Assembly (NCBI GenBank): GCA_942486035.1
Contig: CALNXK010000038.1
Coordinates: forward strand, 2,522,501 to 2,586,500
DNA length: 64,000 nt
Origin: Porites lobata
Taxonomy: Eukaryota; Cnidaria; Anthozoa; Scleractinia; Poritidae
Reading direction: 5' to 3'
The translations under genes and the position numbers were made by a program. Positions 47,859 through 59,300 of this stretch are shown here, one piece after another. How positions within the stretch are numbered: the first letter of the stretch is position 1; every line of letters begins with the position of its first letter. Under the pieces are notes generated by a model that did not search any database, was not told where the DNA came from, and worked only from the letters and a program-made list of their open reading frames with translations.

Positions 47859-48396
47859 GTAAGTAAGCTCCCCGCGATTTGATTCATTGTGGGTTTGTTA
47901 AAATTTTTGTCAAAAGTCAAGCGGATTCATAAGCAAACTTATCCACGATCGAAAGCCATTCAATCACGGGAAGTTTTGCTCGTAGAACTATGATTCTGTC
48001 GTTATGAAAATTGGGAGAAACTAGAGGGCCTCATTTGATGTTGCAGTTGATAATACGTAGCGAAGAGTCGTAGAGACAGTTGAAGGCTATTAGATGGTTC
48101 AAGGCAACTTGCCAACATGGCGAATTTTGATATTACTAGTCATTCTTGTAATAAATTATTTCGAAATCGAGCACGAAACGGAGTAAAACAACTGTGACAA
48201 CAACTGAGGGAATAAATTAAATACCTTTGCCTCTGGTAGATAGAAATAGGTATTTATTGAAAGAAATTTGACACCTAGAACTAGAAATGAGCTAAAATAC
48301 TTGAGAAGTGGAAAAAGAAAACAACGGGAAGTACCGCTTAATTAAAGGTTAACCTTGCAACCGAGTTACTTCGCATATGTTTTTTAGTATAATATA

Positions 48397-48884
48397 CAAC
48401 TATCCCCCGAAAGGGAGGTTGAATAGTGGAAGATATTCCGAGACGCGAAGCCTTGAGGCATATATCTCGCGCTGTTCGACCCTGAGAGGGATAGTTGTTT
48501 TAGTATTTACCAATTCAGTGGGATAAAAATGGAAAAAGTAATTTTTTGTAAATTAAAAACGTCACTTAGTAGGAACTTTGTTTACAATTTACAAACATTT
48601 CGGGAATTTTGCTAAGTGCACTTCTTACAATTTTGTTGCAAATTCAGCGTGAAAATAATTTTCTACCTACCAGTAAACACCGACAAGCCAAAGTTCGGCG
48701 CTTTCTTGGTATTTGTTTGTACGACTGCTTCATTTATCGCTCAAATTTCATCTACCGAAAATGTCTTAAAGCGAGACGCCATATTGGCTCTGGTCGCAAA
48801 ACGGTGAATAGCCGAGGATATTCCAAGTTACAGGAGCCAATCAAAACGTGCGAAAATTGCTATTCACTGATTTTGTAAATACTA
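48397..48884. mobile_element. Foldback elements in NCOA4 intron 1
   Basis: 48397-48497 is a hairpin with ends CAACTATCCC / GGGATAGTTG. 48501-48884 has ends TAGTATTTAC / GTAAATACTA. They may be one element with complex ends or two adjacent ones. Confidence 0.5.
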
Positions 48885-50700
48885 AACTGAACTACCAAGG
48901 GAACACAAATTTGGCTACCCACCCAGGTTAAGTCAGGTTAGGTCTTCACGAGTTGAAAACAAACACCTAGATTTGTACTTTCTACCTGGTCAGCTGTTGT
49001 GTATTGCAAGTGGACGCATTTGAGTTTTACCAGTGCTTTTGCTGTAAAAATATGAGATTGTCTAAAAGTAAGTTCAAGACCCAAGAAAGAAAGTAACATT
49101 TGAAAGACTGTCAATTCTCAAGGTTACCCTAAATTTCCCTATTATAAGCCCTCCTTGTTATAGGCCCATCTACCTGTAAACAACAACAAAAAAATACTCT
49201 GATTATACAGCTCTCCTGGATGTAACACCCTCTACATGGTTCACACACAGCTTGAACGTCCTTGAATTGTAAAATAAAAATTCAAGGCCCTCAAAGTGCT
49301 TGAAAATTATATTAGGTGCTTGAAAGTCCTTGAATCTCAGGTGCTAACTTTTTCCAGTCCAGCAAACACAGAAAGACCTTTAGGATAAAATTGCTCATGT
49401 TGTGAAGAACTAAAAAGGACCTAGACTCAAAGGCCTATTTGTACTGAATGGAGTCCTTGAAAGTCCTTGAGTTTTTTGTTCAAAGCAGGGTATGAACCCT
49501 GCCTCTGGCTTGTATTTAAAGGAATTTGATAAATTTTGACTTTTTAAAGCTTGATTAAAACCTGTAAATGCAGAATGTTTTTTGATCAGCACTGGGCTTG
49601 GACGCCAAACCAGGTCAGACTGCCAATGTTAGTTCAACCCTTCCTTACCTGACCGCAGCTTACTGATATCTGCATGCATTCACTTCACTACTGCTTGGTT
49701 GTACCAAGGGTGTGACAAATATTCTAATACCATGAACTGCCACTTATAAGCCCTGGGCTTCTGCATCTTACTTAGAGGTCTTAGGAGGGCTTATAAAAGG
49801 AGAGGCTTATAAAAGAAAGTGCTTTGAAACAAGCCAAAGCAGGAACATACTGATTAGGGGTGTTCTTTTTGGTGTTCGTCTTATAACATTTCAGACCAAA
49901 AAACTTTGCTAACACATCTCAGATGCAAGCAAGGCTTGATAAAGATCTGGAATTCCAGCTTGTCATTAGGGCAAGCGTCTCTTACATTTTGCTTGCTTGA
50001 CTCACTGAGTGAATTGCTTGCTTGTCTTAGTTAATAATTTAGTTGAAAGATGACTTGCATGGATCTTTCCCCATTGGTCAAGCGAGTTTTAATAGTCTCT
50101 TTCCCAGCCTGAAAATCCACCAGTCCTAGACTTTTTGTGAGGCCTGGTAAGAAATATATCATATTCTGTAAACACCTGTGAAATCCTAGGTAAGCTTCAT
50201 GCGATTTGTTCACACATAAAAATAACATGTTATCTTTGTACAGGAAAAAAATGACCATAAAAATTTGCTATTTCTACATAATAAGTCTTGTCTCCCCGGC
50301 AAAAGTATGTTTAAGTGAAATGGTTTGGTATTTCATCAGGTGTTTATTTAATAAATCAAGCTTGGAGATACAAAATTCCTGTTTTCGTGTTGAAGATATT
50401 TCACTTACTTGCTGCTTAAACTAATTGTGAAATAACACCTCAAGAGAAAGTTCATATCTCTGTGCAGCCATGTAATATGCTCTTTTCCAGGTGGAAAGAT
50501 TGATTGATTTGTGACAAAATAGTGCAAAAATTGAAATCTGCTACTTAAAGAGAATGCACAGTATTCTTTGAAACCTCATATTTCACATTGGGACATCGCT
50601 CACCAGCTTACATGAAGTCCTACTTCCCTGAAAGCTCTTTTGAGCTGCACTAAGATTCTCCAATGATTTTCCTTTGTTCTGTGTTTTGTAGACAAAGATC

Positions 50701-52368
50701 ATGGATTGCAACAACCTTACTGACCTCTTGGAAGAAGTACATTCTCAAGTAGACATGCTGCAAAAGGCAGTTGCCCAAGTTAGTCAAGTTAAGGCAAGTT
50801 TAAAAACAACAGCCTCTGAAGTGAAGTCTCAGATTCGCGACAGTGTCAGCCGTCATCTAGAAGCCTTACGGAACAGAGAAACCTGGTTGTTGGGGCAAGT
50901 GGAAGTGGTACAGCATATCAAAGAGGATATGTTGCGACAACAGCAAGCTGAACTCAACAAGGCTCTTGGCAGACTGCAGTCCACTTGTTCCTTGCTTGAG
51001 CAAAGCAGTAAAGCTCTTGACACAGACAGCTTGGAGTGTCGGGTCAGCGAAAGCTTAGAATCTGTTGGCCAGCTGAGCCTGATACCTGAGGAAACCAGTG
51101 CCATCAACTTTGTGGCTCGGAATTTTGAGCTCCAAGACTCCATTCACAAATATGGTGTGGTCATCTCTGATCATCCTTTTGCTGATAAGCAGATGGTGTC
51201 TTCTTGTGAAAGGCTTCAGTTGAGTTCTGGTAAGAAACTAGCATTCTTCACCCCATCTGGTTCTTGTGAGGACTGGCTTATGAAGACAAATGCTGGTAGT
51301 GCTTGTCAGGACACCCCAAAGTCCCATGCTGTGATGTCCAACATCCAGGACTGGCTGCAGCCTAAAGAAGCTTCAGTTGTCTCTGCCACAGAGAGCTCAG
51401 TCACTTCTATGCCTCAGCAGAATGTAGAGAACTGGCTAGCCAAATGTCAGTCCCAGGATGCTGTAAAAGATATAGAGGACATTGCAGAAAATCCAGGAAA
51501 AGCTGTTGCTGTTACAGAGAACAACGCCACTGAAATCCAAAACTGGCTTCTGAAGACTCAAGGGACCAACTCAGCTGCTTCCCTGCCCCCTGCTAACTTG
51601 TTTGACTACTACAGAGTTGTTAGATTGTCAGAGTCAAGCAAGTGGTTAAAGAGCAATGCTGGAAGTGCTAAAGACAAACTTTCCACCAGTGTCATTGGTG
51701 ACACCTACAGCAAGATTGCTGCTTCAAGTCCTGATAAGTGGCTCATGCAGAGGAAATTACCAGTTGCTTCCAGCTCCGCACTGGTCAGAAGCATCAGCTC
51801 TCAGTCATGTTCAGAGTGTTCCTGTGGTTTGTCTTCAGGGTGTTGTGATGCTGATGCTCAAGAAAAATCTGGCAATTTTGATGATACCTCAAGTGAGTTT
51901 TCTGATTGGTTGGCAGTGAAGAGAGTTGACACCAACAGAAGTTCATCCCCTGAGAGAGTATCAACTGAAGTTGCTGGCAACAATACATGGCTCATCAAAC
52001 AACATGGTGAGATCAGCCAACATGAAACCATGGATGTTACTGGCATTAAGAATTACAGAGAGAATCTAGCCTCACAATCCAACGAGCACTGGTTGAAACA
52101 TGAAGGCAGTTCCTTGCTTCCTGACAACAATAAAGATAGCGAGGGAATAACAAGTGGCATGAAGGCTTACATTGACTCTCTTCCTGTTGATAACAACCAG
52201 TGGTTGTTAAATCCACCCGAGGATGATGGCCTTTGTAAGTGGCTTGCCCGCAGATCATCTGAGAAGTGTAAAGAGTGCCCAAGAATGTGTTCCAATGGCC
52301 TCTTCAAGATCTTTGGAGAAGTATCCAGTTCTAAAGGTGGCTGGCTTATGTCTCAAGAACTTTACTAA
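50701..52368 (+). CDS. NCOA4: Nuclear receptor coactivator 4 (NCOA4), ferritinophagy receptor
   Basis: NCOA4 binds ferritin heavy chain and delivers it to autophagosomes and lysosomes for iron release. The whole 555-aa coding region is one exon, entered by the acceptor TTTTGTAG at 50691 just before ATG. Residues 1-110 form the N-terminal coiled-coil (ARA70) domain: VKSQIRDSVSRHLEALRNRE with WLLGQVEVV matches human VKAQIHSCISRHLECLRSRE. After it come twelve short x-W-L repeats (from EDWLMK at 191 to GGWLMS at 547), the hallmark of the family. A Cys-rich patch CSECSCGLSSGCC (about 365-378) and CKECPRMC (about 523-530) lie where human NCOA4 has its Cys-rich, iron-sensing HERC2-binding region. 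That functional equivalence is inference. Human NCOA4 is 614 aa, so the length fits. Intron 1 and the first exon are duplicated at the left of the window. Confidence 0.93.
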   Translation: MDCNNLTDLLEEVHSQVDMLQKAVAQVSQVKASLKTTASEVKSQIRDSVSRHLEALRNRETWLLGQVEVVQHIKEDMLRQQQAELNKALGRLQSTCSLLEQSSKALDTDSLECRVSESLESVGQLSLIPEETSAINFVARNFELQDSIHKYGVVISDHPFADKQMVSSCERLQLSSGKKLAFFTPSGSCEDWLMKTNAGSACQDTPKSHAVMSNIQDWLQPKEASVVSATESSVTSMPQQNVENWLAKCQSQDAVKDIEDIAENPGKAVAVTENNATEIQNWLLKTQGTNSAASLPPANLFDYYRVVRLSESSKWLKSNAGSAKDKLSTSVIGDTYSKIAASSPDKWLMQRKLPVASSSALVRSISSQSCSECSCGLSSGCCDADAQEKSGNFDDTSSEFSDWLAVKRVDTNRSSSPERVSTEVAGNNTWLIKQHGEISQHETMDVTGIKNYRENLASQSNEHWLKHEGSSLLPDNNKDSEGITSGMKAYIDSLPVDNNQWLLNPPEDDGLCKWLARRSSEKCKECPRMCSNGLFKIFGEVSSSKGGWLMSQELY

Positions 52369-52896
52369 AATCTGTCAATAGAACACTGGTAAAGTAACTG
52401 GCAAAACAATATTTTTTATAAAAATTTTCAAGATTTCAATGTGGGCAGTTGTCCTTTTTTCTTGTTTATAAGTTAGTGAAATTAATCTACAATGTAGGTT
52501 TAGTTTGAAAAATTACAGTTGATAAGAAGCAGGGACTTCTATCAATTGTTTTTGTAAAAAAGATAATTATGCAGTAGTAGAATTTTATTGACAATAATTT
52601 GTTATTATTGTTGATTTCATCTGTAAGAAATTTTCCTTTATTTTTGATTAATATAAGATGCTATCTTAGTGTAAAACACATTTAGATAGGTATTGGCCGG
52701 GGTTGATGGTGATTTTCAGTGGGGCTGCAATAATACCTTTTGCTATCATAATGATGCAATTCATACCTCAGCACTCTAGCTATGTTGGATAACACTCCCT
52801 AAGATATACTGCTATTGCCTATGTATTCTTAGATTTGTATTACAGCTTCATTAAGCTTATAGGAGCCATCGTATGGTTGCAATCTTGATTGTATCT

Positions 52897-53826
52897 CAGG
52901 GCTCGAAATTAACTTTTTTGTTCGGGAGCCAGCTGGCGACTAACGGAAAAATTTTGGTCGCCAGATCGTAAATTTTGGTCGCCAACTTATTTTATATATA
53001 ACTTACACAAGAACACGATTTTATACGTTACTTTGCATGCAAGAAAAGTCACAACTGAAGAGCGAAAACAATTAGAAACAACACGAGTAACACTTAGTTA
53101 TAAAGCTACCGTTGTTCTCAGGTGATATGTCTCTGGTCCGAAGGTGATGGTTGTCTCCATAGTCATTTTAAATGAAGCGAAGCATAAAACGTTTTAAGTC
53201 CGTGGTTTTCATTCTGAGACAAACACGGGTCCTTGTGTATTTGCCCTTTGCTACTTCTACGAAATGCCGTTCTTTATTTTCGACTTGCTTTCCTCAACGC
53301 CTTTCGCTGCCGACAAACAACGCCATGCTTGGCCCAGGCCTCTACGCAACCACATTGCTCGTACCAGTCTCCGACCGGGAGGAAACAAAAATGGGCTTAG
53401 TGCAGTTTTTGGGTCTTCGTTTCCTTTTAGACAGAACGTTTTAGGAAAATAAAACCTAAAATGTTGCGGGAGTTACGGAGACACCGTATCTGCCACCATT
53501 TTTGTTGTTGAAGTGCGCCTGCGATCCCAGTTTCGGAAGAAGCCGCTGAAACAATATGGCGCGCCCTGAACGCAGTATCGACGTGTCGATTATCTTGTAA
53601 TATTCAGACATTATTTTACTGGGGACGGAAAGGTGAGTTGTATACTAGCTACCATATCCGATTGATTTCCAAATATAAAGATTTAAAAACAAAAGTTGTG
53701 TCGTGGTTTTCTTTAGTCATCGGACAAAACGCGAGTCGCCAGCTGGCGACCAGTTCTGAAAATTTAGTCGCCAGTGCTCAATTTTTGGTCGCATTGGCGA
53801 CCAGTGAGTCGCAATTTCGAGCCCTG
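52897..53826. mobile_element. hAT-like non-autonomous transposon (CAGGGCTCGAAATT ends)
   Basis: The inverted ends CAGGGCTCGAAATT / AATTTCGAGCCCTG are followed inward by repeated GTCGCCAG / CTGGCGAC motifs. The 5-bp direct repeat TATCT flanks it (52892-52896 and 53827-53831). It is 930 bp with no transposase ORF. Confidence 0.85.
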
Positions 53827-55455
53827 TATCTTCGACCTTAAAAACAAGTAAGTAATGTAAGGCCCAACAGTATTTCGTAAGCTCGAGTTGCATGTCCTTA
53901 GACAAAGAAACCTTGCATAAAATTTGGCTTAATCGTGGGTTAAACTTAACCGTCTTTTCAGGAACCGGGCCCAGGGAATGAAAATCAAGACTACTCTTGT
54001 TGAATTATCATCACTTTTGTTGTTTTGTAGTACTTACTGACATATCTATTTCGGTTTGTAATGATGAAAACTATAGTAGTGCATCGGAATATCGTTGCAA
54101 CCCTATTCTTCATGTTCATAACTATTTTGTGATCTTAACTTTGTGAAATTTGGACAGTAAAGAGAGTAAAGCTTGCAGTTTTTACCAGAATATCAAAAAT
54201 ATATTATTGCTATATGGAAACAAATATATAATTATTGTGTGTATAAAATAAGACAAAGTGATTAGGGGCAGGGCCTCCTATCAGTAGACTTAACTTGTAA
54301 ATAATTATCATGTTTCAGATATAGCTATAAATATTTTAGTTTTATTGTATTTTCATACATGTAGGCATCATTGATTCTACAAAAGTAGCTACCATATAAT
54401 TTTGCTTGGACAATACCGCAAAATAATAACTGTGTATTCGCTTATTACCTTTTGCGATCTATTTAACAATGGGTAGATACTTCGAGCAGGTAACTACTTC
54501 CGGGAGGGGATAGTGTGGGATGTTTTTGGAGGGTTTGGGGTGGTGCAATTATTTGTTTTAAGACTAGTAGTCCATTTGTTCTAAAATTTACAAACTTCGT
54601 CAGTCATGTTTCTTTTTTGGCTAAGCAATAAACTTGTGTGTAAAGTGTTCTCATTGCCTTTGTTTGTTTCTCGGATACCAGCCTGAGAATTATTTTGGTT
54701 TCCCCATTTTTAAACAAATAGAACCCACGAGTCCCTCTTGTTATTCCCGGCATAGAGCCTGAGTGATTGTCCTTACTTCTCCTCATTGCCAGGGTAAGGA
54801 AGAACACTGACCCCTTCCAAAATTCACTGAATATCATATAATAAAAAATATATCGAGGTCAACAAGAGTTGACTAATCGAGGGGAAATTTCTGATAGCGG
54901 GGTAGGGCGTGAGGAACAGACAGCACAAATTACGCAGTGTCGGAATCTTGTATTCGGGATCCTTTATTGTTGATTTGTATACATAATGGTGACATCAAGG
55001 AAGTAATCTTGGAAAACAGCATTTCTCCAATGTAGCTTTAATCATGTAACATGAGAATTTACCTTAAATGGTGCATAGAAATTGCATTCTTTAGACGTGG
55101 AAGGTACAGGTACATGGTACGACATCGAAATCGACGGCAGCTTAAGTCAGCAAAATAATAAAACACCATTTTCCCGCGCTTGGCACCGGGTGTATTTTGA
55201 GTTTGAATCTGATTGGTTCATTGCAGAATTTAGCAGAAATGATTGGCTAGATGAGATTGACACCTGAGAAAAATTTTTACCAGACAATGTCAAAGGCCTG
55301 TGTTATTTTTACTACAAGATTTTAATATATTTAAGGGATCTCTAACTCATGAATCGACCCACCAGAAATAATATTTCATATAACTAATTAAAAGGTACTC
55401 AATATTTTGAGCGGAAAATGTTTTAAGAGAAAAACTTTCCCGTGAATTAAATTTA

Positions 55456-56066
55456 CAGTGAAACCTGTATTAAGTGGACACCCTCTATTAAGCGGATAGT
55501 AGCCAAAGTCCCCAAATTTATTTCCCTTATTTACTTTAAATGAAACCTTTATTAACCGGACACGGACACCTAAAAAGTACCTGAAATGGTCATTTCTATT
55601 GTTGCCAGCCTGTATTAAACGGACACTTGTGATTAAATTCCACCACCCAACATGCCAGACACCGGAAATGCGAAAGATTGCCTCGAATTGCCACCCACAA
55701 ATTTTTCGATTTTTACATTAAAAAACGTGACTTGACGAACTTATTTGATTAGTTTCCCAGTACAGTATTGTTTTCTATTTCGTTTTGTTTGTATAGAGCT
55801 TTTTTCACTCATCTGATTTCTTCAAATTTGAGTTGCAATCTATGTTTAAGGTACTATGATCAATTGGTCCACTTTGATAAAGAAATTCATGCAAACGTAT
55901 ATCGTCATAGTCTCTGGGAGTATTCTAAACGTTTCCACTGTTCATTTGAATAGCATTTGACACCTCATATGACGTTATCTATTGAAACCTGTATTAGGCG
56001 GACACCCTGTATTAAGCGGACACTACAGTATTCCCCGAGGGTGTCCGCTTAATACAGGTTTCACTG
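55456..56066. mobile_element. Tc1/mariner (Tigger-like) non-autonomous element
   Basis: The ends CAGTGAAACCTGTATTAAG and CTTAATACAGGTTTCACTG are inverted and flanked by TA on both sides. The phrase TATTAAGCGGACACCC recurs several times inside. It is 611 bp, without a transposase ORF. Confidence 0.85.
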
Positions 56067-56327
56067 TATTTCAAAAAGACAATTTCAAACTAAGAACACT
56101 CAAATTGTGAGAATTACTAGTATTCATTACCTTCTCAGTACCTTTTTTTCAATGGCCTCCATTGAAGGTTTTAATTATAATCAGTTTTGGTATTCAAGGA
56201 AAGAAACAGTTAAAATATGCAGACTTTGAAGCTTGTTCCGTTAAGAAAAAAAAAGCCTATTTTGTCTTTAGTTATTATATTGTAATAAATAAATTACAAT
56301 TACGCAATTACATGCGCGAATTCTTTG

Positions 56328-59300
56328 TTAAATGTCGTGAATCGAAGCCTTGGGTATGGGCTTTGGTGACGACACAGGACTGACCGATTGCCCAGGTTTT
56401 GTTGGCGCGCCATCAGATTTGTTCTCCCCACGGCATTCCTCAGTCATTTCCAACTGTTTGGGACCTGGGTCGGTTGGTGTCGAGGAACGTGATCCCTGCG
56501 GTGAAGCAAGTGGAAGAGATGAAAGAGCAGGACTGGGCGCTAGGATAATTGGCACTGAGCTGGGGCGTACATTGTCAGCTAAGGATCCAAGTTGTGTCGG
56601 TGAACTACTTTTGTTGGAGAGTGATGGTAATGGCGGCTGTAACACAACACAGACTTGCTGTCCCCCGGCTGGTGGCGATGACAGACTGCTTCCTTGTTTT
56701 AAAGCTGAGCTTCGCTCTGGTTCTGGAGTGCTCGGTTTTTCCAGTTTTTCACCTACAGATTAAAAACCTTTATTGAACAATTTGAACAGAATCTGGCACC
56801 AGTTACATAAAAATTGCAACTGGCCCCTGTTTGACCGAAGTTAGTGGTCTCAGCCAGATCACTGACTTGGATCTCTAGATAACTAGTTCCGATAGTCATG
56901 TTGGCGGTGTTTCGTGACACCCTAACCCAAATATGGAAATCAGGGATCATAGAACCGTCGATCCTGATTATAGGAAATGGTGAGTGATAGAGAAGGGAGG
57001 GCGGGTGATAACTAATACGCAAGAAGGGTGATAAATCAAGCAACAGACCCAGAGTGTTACTGTGTTTTATTGTGGTGCCAACAGCATATTGACCAGAGAT
57101 GATCTCTTACGAGAAGTGTAATGTCGTAATTATGGGTTTGCTAGCCTAAAAGGGATCCCTAATTTCAGAGTTACGTTCACTCTCAACAGGTAAAATCTAA
57201 CTGTCTTAATAGTGAGAGTTCGCGATTTCTGAATTTACATTGAATCAAAGTCACACCACAAAACTTACCTTCCACAGGACGCTGGGGCAAATCTGGCTGC
57301 ACAGGCTTGGTTTCCTCAACCGCCGCTTTCTCTGGCTCTGTATTCGCTTGAACATTGGCTGCAGGAGTCTGACTGCGAGGCGTGAAAAGCTCTTGACGTA
57401 GATTCGGTAAAAAACAGTCGATTCTCTCCCACGTTACTTGCCACAGGGCGGAGTATTTGTGGATCTCGGAGTCCGTCCTCTTGTGTGTTTTCCGTTCTTC
57501 AGAAGACTGGGAATTGGCAGTGATGTTGCATTCTTCTTCATCAAATATCCCGGCTGTAGACATCACAAGCAGCATGTTCTTGAGGGATTCTGGGATGGCT
57601 TCGAACTAAAAACAAAACAAAACAAAACAAATTAACTAGACTGTCCCTTTCAAGCCCAAATATGGAGAAACAAAACGCACATCCAACTTGCAAGTACGTG
57701 GATGGAGTATCAAAGTGTTGCCATTCAAGTGAAGGCTACTGGGCAGTAATTTCCTGTGGCACCGTTTATTATGCTGTGCAGGGTGATTCTACCCTATGCG
57801 TCTTTAAACCAAATGCTAAGGTGTGACTATTCAACTGAAACCTCGGCTTTTCTTTCACATGCCAGTTTTTGTTGTCTAGTGCTTTACAAAATGAAACTTG
57901 GGGATTTTTCGTGAATTTTGTGTTCCGGAAACTCTGTAAGTGAAAAGGGAATTCTAAAAGAGTCCGCGAGCAAAATGTCAGGTGGTGGAGATGGGAGACG
58001 AATTGTTTTCTCCGCCCCCGCGAGAACCTCCGAGCCCCGCCGAGGCAGATGTAGCAAAGACAACGCGGCGTCAACAGCGCACGGAAAGGACTGAAATCAA
58101 ATCGGTTTTTTGATCTGTGCGCGCCACTGTCACTGCCCTCACGTCTTCTTTGCTAAAACTGGTTATCGTAGAAGCCGAGACCGCCTTGCGCGCGTTTCTC
58201 ACCGCAGGATTGTTTTTCGCTCCACGAAATTGTTGGTTTTGACTAAAACAGACGCAAATGTCTTGAAAAACCTAATGTAATTATTTCACCAAACTTTCAT
58301 GAAGCTGTACAATGTGCGAACAATTATAACCAAACTTTTCTCCGCATTAAAAGCAACAAAAATATGTGGTTGATGGTTATTAAGAAGCACTCACAAGAAG
58401 GTCGCTTTTATCGGCATGCATGTATTTATCCATGAAATCCAGAATAGTGAGCCACAGAGCGGTAAAAGTGGAAAGTGATAACAGGGGAGTCAAATGCTGC
58501 AGAAACACCTGCAAAATAATCCAACAAATTAGCACTAAGCAGGGTGTGAAATTGTTCGGTACTTGTTACTGTTGTGGAAACCACTATGTTTATGTATTAT
58601 TAATGGTAAAACCTACAGTGCTGCGCCACAGACGAAATAAACTTCTGGTTAAGTCTGTCTGAGAAACAGCGCCAAAATCCTGTCATAGGACTCCACCTGT
58701 GTTTGACCTGTTAAAAAGCCATTGTCGATTTGCCAATCAGGTTGAGGAAAAATTCGAAACGCATTTTCGGTAGTTTGTTGAGTCCGATGGGAGAAGGGGG
58801 ACAGCAGAACATGGATACTCAAAGACAGCGTCCAAAACTTTGTCTGCGATACGCGAGTGCGCAAAATATGAATACGAGGCTACGTTAGAGTCTGCACGTA
58901 TCACTGACGAGTCTCTTTAGTATATTGTATGAACAAGTGTATTGCCTCCTTATTGTTACTGATTTATTCTGTCTGTTTAACACGAGAAGGAGTGTTTCTT
59001 CAAGAATCCCTAAAACCAAGAAGTTAGTGGGTTGAATAAACCGACACTCCGTCAAGTTTTGCGACAAACCTTGAGAGACAGACGTTAGCAGGTTGTCCGC
59101 CTGAAAGATGCTGGGAACTTAATACATACTACTGCTACTATACGTATCAGACAATACTTCAAGCGCACGTTACTACATCATTCATTACTTGGAAACTGCG
59201 CCATAAGCAGTCGGGAAAAAGTCCCCAACCAGTGTCGTAAATTATTCCTGAAAAAAAGCCCTGGGGGAGTAAGTAATAAGATATTTACAACTCAATTATT

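Larger units (their letters stand above)
52369..56327. other. Intergenic between convergent NCOA4 and GBF1
   Basis: This stretch holds the NCOA4 3' UTR, two DNA transposons (52897-53826 and 55456-56066) and otherwise AT-rich sequence. No poly(A) signal could be assigned with confidence, and no additional gene was seen. Confidence 0.6.

Noticed and set aside
50701..52368. Minus-strand ORFs within NCOA4
   Set aside because: They are shadows of the coding frame; NCOA4 homology is clear on the plus strand.
53172..53452. 90-codon ORF
   Set aside because: It is wholly inside the 930-bp hAT-like transposon and has no transposase features.
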